Assembly: GCA_903822495.1 (NCBI GenBank)
Contig: CAIJPD010000032.1
Coordinates: forward strand, 1-64,000
Source of the DNA: an uncultured Chloroflexota bacterium
GTDB lineage: Bacteria > Chloroflexota > Limnocylindria > Limnocylindrales > CSP1-4
DNA length: 64,000 nt
Reading direction: 5' to 3'
How positions within the stretch are numbered: position 1 is the first letter of the stretch; every line of letters starts with the position of its first letter. Below are positions 9,046 to 17,484 of the stretch, piece after piece. Below the pieces are notes generated by a model that was not told the origin of the DNA, did not search any database, and was given only the letters and a program-made list of their open reading frames with translations. The position numbers and the translations under genes are program-made.

Positions 9046-9533
9046 AGCTCCCCGGCGGCAGGCGAATGGCCTTGCTCGGAATCATGGCCGGCGTCGCGGT
9101 GTCGGCCGGCCTGCTCACGCTCAAGATGACGAGCACCGAGGCCGCCCCGGTCGCCGTCCCCAACCCGGGCGAGGGACAGCACGGCGCCATGCTGTCGCTG
9201 GACGACCGCGTCATCAACCTGCGGACCGGCGGCGCATTCAAGTACGCCAAGGTGGGGCTCACGGTAGAGCTCCGGCCCGAGAGCGCCTCGTTCTACGGGC
9301 TCGTCGGCAAGGAGCGGACGGTCGCGGAGAAGGAGATCCTGGCCACCGAGTCCGTCATCGTCCCGCTCCTCATCGATTCCCTGGGGACCACCGTCTCCGC
9401 AGCGGATCCCGTCGCCCTCCTGACGCCCGAGGGCCGTGCAGCGCTCAAGGTGAAGCTGCTCTCGGTGTTCCGTGCCGCGCTGGGCGAGGAGAAGATCCTC
9501 GACATCTACTTCACCGACTTCGTGATGCAGTAG
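9042..9533 (+). CDS. fliL: Flagellar basal body-associated protein FliL
   Basis: A 163-residue single-pass protein: short basic N-terminus, membrane helix about residues 9-26, then a periplasm-side (exterior) domain. The family pattern is LDDRVINLRTGGAFKYAKVGLTVEL followed by a C-terminal ILDIYFTDFVMQ (shown in parts here). FliL encircles the stator and supports torque. The start overlaps motB by 4 bases. Eleven bases separate it from fliM. Confidence 0.9.
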   Translation: MKLPGGRRMALLGIMAGVAVSAGLLTLKMTSTEAAPVAVPNPGEGQHGAMLSLDDRVINLRTGGAFKYAKVGLTVELRPESASFYGLVGKERTVAEKEILATESVIVPLLIDSLGTTVSAADPVALLTPEGRAALKVKLLSVFRAALGEEKILDIYFTDFVMQ

Positions 9534-9544
9534 AGGCCCGGACG

Positions 9545-10543
9545 ATGCTCTCCCAGTTCGAGATCGACGCGCTCCTGGGTGCCGCAGATGCGACACCCGA
9601 GGCACCCACGGACAGCCCGGTCCACTACGCCTCAGGGCTCGTGGATGCGACCCGACCCGTCAAGACGTATGACTTCCGGCGTCCCGACAAGTTCTCCAAG
9701 GACCAGCTGCGGACGCTCCAGGCGATCCACGAGAACATCGCCCGGATGGCCACCGCCCGCCTCTCGGCGCGGATGCGGTCCACCGTCACGATCGCGCTGG
9801 CCGACACCTCGCAGATGATCTATGACGAGTTTGTCCAGGGGCTCACGCTGCCCACCCGGCTCGTCGTGCTGGGCGGCACCGGGTTTGACGGCCCCATCCT
9901 GATGGACCTCGACCTGGGGCTGGCTCTCGGCGGCGTCGAGCGGATGCTCGGCGGCGTCTTCCGGATCCCGACGGTCCGGCGGGAGCCCACGGCCATCGAG
10001 GGCGCGCTCATGGAGCGGATCGTGGAGGACCTGGCCGCCGCGATCAGCGAGGGCTGGGGCCACCTCGTGACCCTGGGCCTCGAGGTTACCGAGGCGGCGT
10101 TCACGCCGTCGCTGCTGCGCGTCGCCGCGCCGTCGGACGTCATCGCGGCCGTGACCTTTGAGGTCCGGCTCGCCACGCAGACCGCGCCGCTGACGCTGTG
10201 CTACCCGCATTCCTCGCTGGAGACCGTCATCAACCGGCTCTCTGCGCAGGCCTGGTACGGGGGCGCACCGCGGGCCGCCGATCACGCGGCAAACCGCGCT
10301 GATCTCGCCGGGATCCTCCAGCGCGTCTCCATCCCGATCACCGCCCAGCTGGGCGCGGTGGAGCTCTCCGTGGAGACGCTGGCCGGGCTCAAGCCGGGCG
10401 ACACGATCCGGTTTGGGGACTCCGCGACGTCGCCGATCAGCATTTCGATCATGAACCAGGCCCGTGCCTGGGCGTTGCCCGGACGGGTGGGCGATCGCAT
10501 CGCCCTGCGCATCGTCACACCGCTTGAACACATGGAGGGCTGA
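9545..10543 (+). CDS. fliM: Flagellar motor switch protein FliM
   Basis: A 332-residue C-ring protein that binds CheY-P. The N-terminal CheY-binding motif LSQFEIDALL starts at residue 2. The middle CheC-like domain includes ARLSARMRSTVTI and MDLDLGLALGGVERMLGG. The C-terminal SpoA domain ends the protein (ETLAGLKPGDTIRFG). The ATG at 9545 is chosen because it starts exactly at the LSQ motif; the frame is open far upstream but overlaps motB and fliL. Confidence 0.96.
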   Translation: MLSQFEIDALLGAADATPEAPTDSPVHYASGLVDATRPVKTYDFRRPDKFSKDQLRTLQAIHENIARMATARLSARMRSTVTIALADTSQMIYDEFVQGLTLPTRLVVLGGTGFDGPILMDLDLGLALGGVERMLGGVFRIPTVRREPTAIEGALMERIVEDLAAAISEGWGHLVTLGLEVTEAAFTPSLLRVAAPSDVIAAVTFEVRLATQTAPLTLCYPHSSLETVINRLSAQAWYGGAPRAADHAANRADLAGILQRVSIPITAQLGAVELSVETLAGLKPGDTIRFGDSATSPISISIMNQARAWALPGRVGDRIALRIVTPLEHMEG

Positions 10544-10546
10544 GAC

Positions 10547-11557
10547 GTGAGCTGGGAACTGCAGGACTGGCGGACCGTCGACGCGGCCGCCGTCGAAGGC
10601 GCCGAGGTCCTCGCGGACTTCGTGGCGATGTCGGGCTCGGCCATCGAGGAGGCGGCATCTGCCCTGGCCCTTGGGCCGGTGACGGTTGCCAGCCTGACCA
10701 TGGCCGACGCCGCCGCGGGCAGCCTGCCGGGCGGGTTCCTCGGCGTGGCGAGCTACGAACTGCTTGGCACGGGGCGGCGGACGCTCTGGGTCGCGCTCGA
10801 TCCGTCGGCCGGGACCACGCTTGCCGGCCGCGAGATCACGCTCGACGCCCTGGCCGCCGCCGTCGTCGAAGCCCTGGATGCCGTGATGAGCGCGCTCCTC
10901 GGTGACGGCCTCTCCATCCAGGCTGCCGAGGCTGCGGCGCCAGATTCGTCCGCGGACCACCTCCTCGTGCGCATGGCGTTCGTCGACGCCGCCGGCTTCC
11001 AGGTCGCCATCGTGGCGGCCGTTGATCCCGGGCTGCCGTTGGAGCTGGTGACCCACGTGACCGCGCTCCAGGCGCTCGGTGGCGGCCGGCCGGCCGCCAG
11101 CGCGTCGCCGCGCGTCGCCGCCCCCGCGCCATCATTCGTGGCGCCCGCCCCCGCGCCATCATCCCCCGCGCCCGCCCCCATCCCGGCCGCGGCGCCGGGT
11201 CCCCCGGTCATGCCCGAGGGCGACGGCGGCTCGCGCGTCCGTCCCTTTGTGCTGGACCAGCTGAACCCCGCGCCCATCATGCCCATCACCCCCAACATCG
11301 ACCTCCTGCTGGGCGTCAGCCTGTCGGTCACGGTCGAGCTGGGCCGAGCCTCGCTGGCCATCCGCGACGTCCTGTCGCTCTCGGCCGGCTCGATCGTGGA
11401 GCTCGACAAGCTGGCCGGCGAGAAGGTGGACGTCCTGGTCAACGGCTGCCCCATCGCCCAGGGCGAGGTGGTGGTCGTGGACGAAAACTTTGGGGTCCGC
11501 ATCACGGACGTGGTCTCCCGGCAGCGCCGGATCCTGTCGGCCAACGGCGCCGCCTGA
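10547..11557 (+). CDS. fliY: FliN/FliY-type motor switch protein with long N-terminal domain
   Basis: A 336-residue protein starting at GTG 10547, three bases after fliM. The last 85 residues are a FliN/SpoA domain (LLLGVSLSVTVELGRASLAIRDVL, in parts; LVNGCPIAQGEVVVVDENFGVRI). The first about 180 residues look like a degenerate CheC/FliY phosphatase domain without a clear E-x-x-N pair, so phosphatase activity is doubtful. The two parts are joined by a Pro/Ala linker at about 185-230 with APAPS repeats. It completes the C-ring with FliM. Confidence 0.88.
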   Translation: MSWELQDWRTVDAAAVEGAEVLADFVAMSGSAIEEAASALALGPVTVASLTMADAAAGSLPGGFLGVASYELLGTGRRTLWVALDPSAGTTLAGREITLDALAAAVVEALDAVMSALLGDGLSIQAAEAAAPDSSADHLLVRMAFVDAAGFQVAIVAAVDPGLPLELVTHVTALQALGGGRPAASASPRVAAPAPSFVAPAPAPSSPAPAPIPAAAPGPPVMPEGDGGSRVRPFVLDQLNPAPIMPITPNIDLLLGVSLSVTVELGRASLAIRDVLSLSAGSIVELDKLAGEKVDVLVNGCPIAQGEVVVVDENFGVRITDVVSRQRRILSANGAA

Positions 11558-12153
11558 TGACCACCGCGGCGCGGCCCATGGCGCACCGTCCCGGCTCCGC
11601 CGGCGAAGGGACGTCGTCGGCCGCGCTCCCCGGCGAGCAGACGCCCGCAGGTCGGCCCTCCCTCCTGTCCGGGTGGCTTCGCGCGCCCGGCCTGGGCGTG
11701 GCGCCGGCGATGGCGGGCGGCGACGTGCTGGCCATCGCGTGGCGCGCCCTGCTGGCCAACCGCCGGCGCTCCCTCGCCGCGGCCGCGGTCCTGGTCGTGG
11801 CGGCCATCCCGTTCCTCACCGGTGGTGGCGTCGCCGGGGCCGCGACACCGGCCTCCAGCGTTGACGTGCTTGGCCTGGTGGGCAAGGTCATCGCCGTGGC
11901 CGGCCTCCTCTTCCTGACCCTCGTGGGCCTTCGCCGCGTCCAGGGCAAGACCTCGTCGCGCGACCAGCGGCTGACCGTGCTGGAGACGCGCTCGCTGGGG
12001 CCCAAGGCCTCGCTCCACCTGGTCGCGGTGGGGGAGCGCCGCCTGGTGATCGGCCTCACGCCGGGCGGCATGGTGGGCCTGGCCGAGCTGCACGCCTCCG
12101 AGCTGGACGCCGCCACGGCCGACACCATGGGCCTGCTGGGCCCGCTGTCGTGA
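11557..12153 (+). CDS. fliO: Flagellar export apparatus protein FliO
   Basis: A 198-residue protein with two hydrophobic stretches (about 73-95 and 103-125). The second is followed by a basic cytoplasmic domain with LTVLETRSLGPKASLHLVAV and RRLVIGLTPGGM, the FliO/FliZ signature. FliO helps assemble the FliP pore. The ATG overlaps the fliY stop by one base. The first 70 residues are an unusual Pro/Gly/Ala-rich extension, so a downstream start remains possible. It lies immediately before fliP, as in other operons. Confidence 0.82.
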   Translation: MTTAARPMAHRPGSAGEGTSSAALPGEQTPAGRPSLLSGWLRAPGLGVAPAMAGGDVLAIAWRALLANRRRSLAAAAVLVVAAIPFLTGGGVAGAATPASSVDVLGLVGKVIAVAGLLFLTLVGLRRVQGKTSSRDQRLTVLETRSLGPKASLHLVAVGERRLVIGLTPGGMVGLAELHASELDAATADTMGLLGPLS

Positions 12154-12926
12154 CCTTCCCCTCCCGCCGCGACGTGGCCCGACTCGCCCTGCTGGCGGGC
12201 GTGGTCCTCGTGGTCGCGGGTTGCGGCACGGGCGGCACGGGTGACACGCCCAGCGTGGACGTGCGGCTGGGCGACGGCACCGTGAGCGGCGGCGGCGGCC
12301 AGATGGCGATGTCCCTGCAGGTGCTGGCGGCCCTGACCATCCTCTCGGTGGTCCCCTCGATCCTCCTGATGGCCACCAGCTTCACCCGGATCATCGTGGT
12401 CCTGTCGCTGCTCCGGACCGCGATCGGGATCCCGCAGCTGCCGCCCAACCAGGTGCTCCTGGGGCTGGCGCTCTTCCTGACGCTGTTCGTCATGACCCCC
12501 GTCTGGACCAGGGTCAACGCCGTCGCGATCGATCCCTACATGAAGGGGATCATCACCCAGGACCAGGCCATCGAGGCCGGCCAGGCGCCGCTGCGGGAGT
12601 TCATGGTCCGCCAGACGCGCGACCAGGACCTGCAGGTCTTCCTCGACCTGTCCAAGTCGCCGCGGCCCGAGTCCGCGGCCGTGGTCCCGTTCGAGGTCCT
12701 CCTCCCGGCCTTCGTGACCAGCGAGCTCAAGACCGCGTTCACGATGGGCTTCCTGCTCTTCATCCCGTTCCTGGTCATCGACCTGGTCGTCGCCTCGGCG
12801 TTGATGGCCATGGGCATGGTCATGGTCTCGCCCACCCAGATCGCGCTGCCGTTCAAGCTCCTGCTCTTCGTCCTGGTGGACGGCTGGGTCCTGATCGTCC
12901 AGTCGCTCGTCCAGAGCTTCGGGTGA
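12150..12926 (+). CDS. fliP: Flagellar export gate protein FliP
   Basis: A 258-residue core pore subunit of the flagellar type III export gate. Conserved segments: SFTRIIVVLSLLRTAIG, PPNQVLLGLALFLTLFVM and FVTSELKTAFTMGFLLFIPFLVIDLVV (in parts). It starts at GTG 12150, overlapping the fliO stop. The N-terminus is a signal peptide with Arg-rich n-region and a lipobox-like VVAGC at residues 21-25. FliP signal peptides are known in other bacteria; a lipobox is not usual. Confidence 0.95.
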   Translation: MTFPSRRDVARLALLAGVVLVVAGCGTGGTGDTPSVDVRLGDGTVSGGGGQMAMSLQVLAALTILSVVPSILLMATSFTRIIVVLSLLRTAIGIPQLPPNQVLLGLALFLTLFVMTPVWTRVNAVAIDPYMKGIITQDQAIEAGQAPLREFMVRQTRDQDLQVFLDLSKSPRPESAAVVPFEVLLPAFVTSELKTAFTMGFLLFIPFLVIDLVVASALMAMGMVMVSPTQIALPFKLLLFVLVDGWVLIVQSLVQSFG

Positions 12927-12930
12927 TCCG

Positions 12931-13200
12931 ATGACCCCCGGCGACCTGATCGCGATCCTCCAGCGGACCCTGTGGGCGATGCTCGCGGTAGGCGGCCCCA
13001 TCGTGGGCGCCACGATGGTCGTGGGCCTCATCGTCTCGATCCTCCAGGCGGCCACTCAGGTCAACGAGGCGACGCTGACGTTTGTCCCCAAGCTGATCGT
13101 GGTCGCCGCGATCCTGCTGATCGCCGGCCCGGGGATGCTCCAGCAGCTGATCGAGCTCACCCGCTGGGTCTTTGCGACTGCCGTGACGGTGGCCCGATGA
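12931..13200 (+). CDS. fliQ: Flagellar export gate protein FliQ
   Basis: An 89-residue protein of two membrane helices, the normal FliQ size. TPGDLIAILQRTLWAML opens the protein, and VGLIVSILQAATQVNEATLT is the family signature (in part). It forms the export gate with FliP and FliR. It begins 4 bases after fliP and its stop overlaps the fliR start. Confidence 0.94.
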   Translation: MTPGDLIAILQRTLWAMLAVGGPIVGATMVVGLIVSILQAATQVNEATLTFVPKLIVVAAILLIAGPGMLQQLIELTRWVFATAVTVAR

Positions 13201-13976
13201 CCACCGCGCTGCCCTACGCCAGCGTGGGCTTCAGCCTGGCCGGCGGCCAGGTCACGTGGCTCCTCCTCGTCCTCATGCGGACCACCGGCCTGGTGGTCAC
13301 CGCCCCGCTGCTCGGCCACCGGGCCGTGCCAAACGCGGTCAAGGCCGGCCTGGCCGCGGTCCTGGCGCTGGCGCTGGCCGGCGGTGCGTCCGCCGTGCCC
13401 GACGCGCAGCCCGCCGTGCTGGCCGCCCCGATCGAGCTCCTGATCGGCGCCTGCCTGGGCATGATCCTCACGCTGGGCTTCCACGCCATCGAGATCGTGG
13501 GCCGGATCCTCGCCCTCCAGATGGGCCTCTCGCTGGGCGCGGTCTTCAGCCCCACGTCGCGCGAGGAGGGCACCGCCCTCGATCCGCTGTTCGCCATCCT
13601 CGCGGGCCTCCTCTTCCTGGCACTCAACCTCCACACCGGCACCATCCGCGTGCTGGCGGCCTCGTTCGAGGCGCTCCCGCTGGGTGGCGGCTGGCCGGCC
13701 GACCTCTGGCTGCTGGCGGCACGGATGACCGCGCTGGCGATGGAGCTGGGCGCCCGGGTTGGGCTGCCGCTGGTGCTGATCCTCCTGCTGGTCGAGTTGT
13801 CCGTCGCCCTCCTGGCGCGGGCCATCCCCCAGATCAACGTCTTCATCCTGGGCCTGCCCATCAAGGTCATGGCCGGGATCACCGTCACCGCGCTCGCGTT
13901 GCCCAACCTGGTGACCGGGGGCACGATGATCTTCCGCTTCCTCGTGGACGGGATCACGTCCGGGGTGGTGCGGTGA
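13197..13976 (+). CDS. fliR: Flagellar export gate protein FliR
   Basis: A 259-residue polytopic protein, normal for FliR. Conserved regions: LLVLMRTTGLVVTAPLLG near the N-terminus, ILALQMGLSLGAVFSPTS in the middle and IPQINVFILGLPIKVMAG near the C-terminus. The ATG at 13197 overlaps the fliQ stop by 4 bases; the longer open frame upstream is only the fliQ gene in another frame. FlhB follows with a further 4-base overlap. Confidence 0.95.
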   Translation: MTTALPYASVGFSLAGGQVTWLLLVLMRTTGLVVTAPLLGHRAVPNAVKAGLAAVLALALAGGASAVPDAQPAVLAAPIELLIGACLGMILTLGFHAIEIVGRILALQMGLSLGAVFSPTSREEGTALDPLFAILAGLLFLALNLHTGTIRVLAASFEALPLGGGWPADLWLLAARMTALAMELGARVGLPLVLILLLVELSVALLARAIPQINVFILGLPIKVMAGITVTALALPNLVTGGTMIFRFLVDGITSGVVR

Positions 13977-15085
13977 GCGACCAGAAGACCGAAGACCCCA
14001 CCCAGCGCCGACGCGACGAGGCCCGCCGCAAGGGCCAGGGCGTGGGCCGCAGCCACGAGCTGGTGATGGCCCTCACGCTGGGCGCGGGCACCATGACGCT
14101 CTCGGCCATCCTGCCCGGCGCCGCGGCGGCCCTGGCCGCCACCCTGACCAGCGCGCTCAACGAGGTGGGCCGACCGGGCATCACGACGCACCTGGCGATG
14201 GACCGCCTGGGCGCCGGGATCCAGCAGGTCGTGGGCATCGTGCTGCCGTTGGGCATCGCCGTGGCCACCGCGGGCGTGGCCGCCAGCCTTGCCGCCGGCG
14301 GCCTGGTCTTCTCGACACAGTCCCTGAACGTGGACCTGTCGCGGCTCAACCCCATCACCGGCATCCGCCGGCTCGCGGACCGCCAGGCGCTGATCCGCCT
14401 CCTGATCGCATCGGTCAAGCTGACGCTCCTGGCCTTCATCTCGTGGCAGGTGGTCAGCGACCGCGTGCCGGGCATCATCGCCACCGATGGCGCCGGCGTC
14501 TCCACCATCGCCCGGGTCGCCCTCGACGCCATCTTCCAGCTGGGCCTGGTGCTGACCATGCTCCTCTCCACGGTTGCCGTGGCCGACTTCGTCATCCAGC
14601 GGCGGCGGGCGATGGGTTCCCTGAAGATGAGCCGCGACGAGGTCAAGCGCGAGTACCGGGAGAGCGAAGGCGACCCGCTGATGCAGGCGCAGCGTCGCCG
14701 GCGTGCTCGGCAGATGGCCTTCAGCCGGATGATGAGCGCGGTCCCCACCGCGGACGTGGTGGTGACCAACCCCACCCACCTGGCCATCGCGCTGCGCTAC
14801 GACCCGGCCACCATGCGCGCGCCAAAGATCGTGGCGAAGGGCCAGCGGATCATGGCCCAGCGGATCAAGGACCTGGCCCGGGCCAACAACGTGCTGGTGA
14901 TCGAGGACGTCCCGCTGGCCCGCCTCCTCTTCCCGCGCCCCATCGGCAGCGAGGTCCCGCCGCACCTGTATCGCGCCGTGGCCCGGATCCTGATCCTGGT
15001 CCAGCAGGCCCGCGCCGGGATCCGCCGGCCAACCGGCCTGGGGCCGGCCGTCTCCGCCCCGCCTGACCCCGGGAGCGCCCGATGA
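13973..15085 (+). CDS. flhB: Flagellar export substrate-switch protein FlhB
   Basis: A 370-residue protein: the N-terminal DQKTEDPTQRRRDEARRKGQ motif, four membrane helices (about 30-215) and a cytoplasmic domain. The autocleavage motif NPTH is intact at 266-269 (TNPTHLAIALRYD), so the export switch from rod/hook to filament proteins should function. GTG 13973 overlaps the fliR stop. The last 25 residues are a Pro/Gly-rich tail. Confidence 0.96.
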   Translation: MSDQKTEDPTQRRRDEARRKGQGVGRSHELVMALTLGAGTMTLSAILPGAAAALAATLTSALNEVGRPGITTHLAMDRLGAGIQQVVGIVLPLGIAVATAGVAASLAAGGLVFSTQSLNVDLSRLNPITGIRRLADRQALIRLLIASVKLTLLAFISWQVVSDRVPGIIATDGAGVSTIARVALDAIFQLGLVLTMLLSTVAVADFVIQRRRAMGSLKMSRDEVKREYRESEGDPLMQAQRRRRARQMAFSRMMSAVPTADVVVTNPTHLAIALRYDPATMRAPKIVAKGQRIMAQRIKDLARANNVLVIEDVPLARLLFPRPIGSEVPPHLYRAVARILILVQQARAGIRRPTGLGPAVSAPPDPGSAR

Positions 15086-17160
15086 CCACCGAAGCCCGCA
15101 CCGGCCAGGACGGACGCGACACGTCCCTCGGCCGCAGCGACGCCGTCCTGGCCGCCGCGGTGGTCGGGATCGTCGCGATGATGATCATCCCGCTCCCTGC
15201 CGTGATGCTGGACGTCCTGATCGTCCTGAACATCACGTTCAGCGTGACCATCCTGCTGCTGACCCTGAACGTGCGCGAGCCGCTGGAGTTCAGCTCCTTC
15301 CCGCCGCTCCTCCTGATCGCCACGCTCTTCCGGCTGGGCCTCAACGTCTCGGCCTCCCGCCTGGTGCTCCTCGACGCCCACGCCGGCGAGGTCATCAACG
15401 CCTTCGGCAACGTCGTCGTCGGCGGCAACACGGTCGTGGGGATCGTGGTCTTCCTGATCCTCGTGGTGATCCAGTACGTGGTCATCACCAACGGTGCCGG
15501 CCGGGTCAGCGAGGTGACGGCGCGGTTCACGCTGGACGCGATGCCCGGCAAGCAGATGAGCATCGATGCCGACCTCAACGCCGGCCTGATCACGGCCGAG
15601 GACGCCCGGACCCGCCGCCGCGCGATCGAGCGCGAAGCCGACTTCTACGGCTCGATGGACGGCGCCAGCAAGTTCGTCAAGGGCGACGCGGTGGCCGCCA
15701 TGGTGGTCATCGTCGTCAACATCGTGGGCGGCCTGGCCGTGGGCGTCCTCCAGAAGGGCTTCGAGATCGGGATGGCGGTCCAGACCTACACCGTCCTGAC
15801 GGTGGGCGACGGCCTGGTCAACGAGATCAGCGCGCTGCTCATCTCGGTGGCCACCGGCATCCTCGTGACCCGCGGGGGTTCCGATGAGGGCCTGGGCAGC
15901 GACCTGTCGGGCCAGCTCCTGGCGCGCCCGCGCCTGTTCACGGTCGCCGGCGCGATCCTGTTCATCGTCGGCCTGGTCCCGGGCTTTCCCATCGCCATCT
16001 TCCTGGGCACGGGCGCCGTGGTCGCGGGTGGCGGCTGGTGGCTCTCCCGGCGCGCGTCCATGGCCGCGGCCGCGCCGCCGATGCTCGCCACGACCATGCT
16101 GCCGGCGCTCCCATCCACGACCGAGGCCCCCATCGACGCGCTGCGCGTCGAGGCGATGGAGCTCCTCGTGGGCTTTGGGCTGGTCGGGATCGTGGAGGGC
16201 GGGCCCACGGGCGGCCTGGTGGAGCGGATCGGCCTGATCCGGCGCCAGGTGGCCTCCGAGCTGGGCCTGATCGCCCCGACGGTCCGGATCCGCGACGACC
16301 TGGCGCTGGAGCCGGACGAGTACGTCATCAGCCTGCGTGGCTCGGAGATCGCCCGCGGCCGGATCGATGCCACACGCCTGCTGTGCATGGACAGCGGCGG
16401 CGGCGAGCTGGCCATCGACGGCATCCCGGCGCAGGAGCCCGTCTTTGGCCTCCCGGCGGCCTGGATCAGCCTGGCCGACCGCGAGCGCGCCGAGGCACTC
16501 TCCTACACCGTGGTGGATGCCGCGTCCGTCCTGGCCACCCACCTCCTGGAGACCATCCGCCGCTACGCCGGCGAGATCCTGGGCCGCCACGAGACCAACC
16601 AGCTGCTCACCGCGCTCAAAGCCGAGAACGCCGGCCTGGTCGAGGAGCTGGTGCCCAACCTCGTCTCCGTCGGCGACATCCAGAAGGTGCTCCAGAACCT
16701 GCTGCGCGAGCGGGTGTCGATCCGCGACCTGCCGACCATCTGCCAGGCGATCGCGGACGGGGCACGCTCCACCAAGGAGCCCCTCTTCCTCGCCGAGGCC
16801 GCGCGCCACGCGCTGTCACGCGCCATCTCGATGCGCTACCGCGGCAACGACGGGACCATCCACGCCGTGGCCGTGGCGCCCACGCTCGACAGCCAGCTGG
16901 GCAAGCTGGTGACGGTCCAGCCCGGCTACGTGGGCTTCGAGCTCCCCGCCTCCGACTCGCGCGCCGTCCTCGAGTCGATCGACCGGGCCGTCGGCATCCT
17001 CACCAACGGCGGCTGGGCCTCCGTCCTCCTGTGCAGCACGCGGATCCGGCTGGCCGTCCGCGGCCTGACGGAGCGCCAGTTCCCGCAGCTTGCCGTCCTG
17101 TCCTACGAAGAGCTGCTCCCGAGCATCCACGTCCAGGTCCACGCCCAGGTCGAGGTCTGA
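15082..17160 (+). CDS. flhA: Flagellar export apparatus protein FlhA
   Basis: A 692-residue export-gate protein. The N-terminal part has about eight membrane helices and the FHIPEP signature ADFYGSMDGASKFVKGD from residue 186. The C-terminal cytoplasmic domain (from about residue 360) contains the SPSSTAA-like and QKVLQNLLRERVSIRDLPTI segments that dock export chaperones. Length is normal. It overlaps flhB by 4 bases. FlhF and FlhG, often encoded next, are not present. Confidence 0.96.
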   Translation: MTTEARTGQDGRDTSLGRSDAVLAAAVVGIVAMMIIPLPAVMLDVLIVLNITFSVTILLLTLNVREPLEFSSFPPLLLIATLFRLGLNVSASRLVLLDAHAGEVINAFGNVVVGGNTVVGIVVFLILVVIQYVVITNGAGRVSEVTARFTLDAMPGKQMSIDADLNAGLITAEDARTRRRAIEREADFYGSMDGASKFVKGDAVAAMVVIVVNIVGGLAVGVLQKGFEIGMAVQTYTVLTVGDGLVNEISALLISVATGILVTRGGSDEGLGSDLSGQLLARPRLFTVAGAILFIVGLVPGFPIAIFLGTGAVVAGGGWWLSRRASMAAAAPPMLATTMLPALPSTTEAPIDALRVEAMELLVGFGLVGIVEGGPTGGLVERIGLIRRQVASELGLIAPTVRIRDDLALEPDEYVISLRGSEIARGRIDATRLLCMDSGGGELAIDGIPAQEPVFGLPAAWISLADRERAEALSYTVVDAASVLATHLLETIRRYAGEILGRHETNQLLTALKAENAGLVEELVPNLVSVGDIQKVLQNLLRERVSIRDLPTICQAIADGARSTKEPLFLAEAARHALSRAISMRYRGNDGTIHAVAVAPTLDSQLGKLVTVQPGYVGFELPASDSRAVLESIDRAVGILTNGGWASVLLCSTRIRLAVRGLTERQFPQLAVLSYEELLPSIHVQVHAQVEV

Positions 17161-17163
17161 TCC

Positions 17164-17463
17164 ATGGAGCTCTTCATCGCCATCTGGTGCCTGCGGCTGG
17201 CGCTCTTCGGGACGCTGCTGGTGGGGGCCGTCTCCTTTGCCACCGGCTCGTCCCCGGTGGAATCCGTCAACCGCGCCCTGATCGCGGCCGTCACGTTCAC
17301 GCTGTTCGGCCGCCTGCTCATCGGCTGGCTGGAGCCCACCAGCGATCGCATCGCTCGTCAACGCCTCAAGCGGGCACCCAGCTCGCGTCCCGCACCCGGT
17401 TCGCCACCCAGCGTCCGGGCAGCCGCCCGACGCGAGATGACGCGCTCGGCATCCAACCGGTAG
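17164..17463 (+). CDS. Small two-helix membrane protein between flhA and fliA
   Basis: Not recognised. The 99-residue product has two predicted membrane helices (about 3-26 and 36-57), then a strongly basic Ser/Pro/Arg tail (RIARQRLKRAPSS onwards). It begins 3 bases after flhA and ends 21 bases before fliA, so it is almost certainly cotranscribed and expressed. Its place is where flhF/flhG or swrB occur in other flagellar operons, but it is not homologous to these by eye. A role in export, FliA control or motor placement is inference from position only. Confidence 0.65.
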   Translation: MELFIAIWCLRLALFGTLLVGAVSFATGSSPVESVNRALIAAVTFTLFGRLLIGWLEPTSDRIARQRLKRAPSSRPAPGSPPSVRAAARREMTRSASNR

Positions 17464-17484
17464 GACCCGTCAGGGGGAGTGCAC

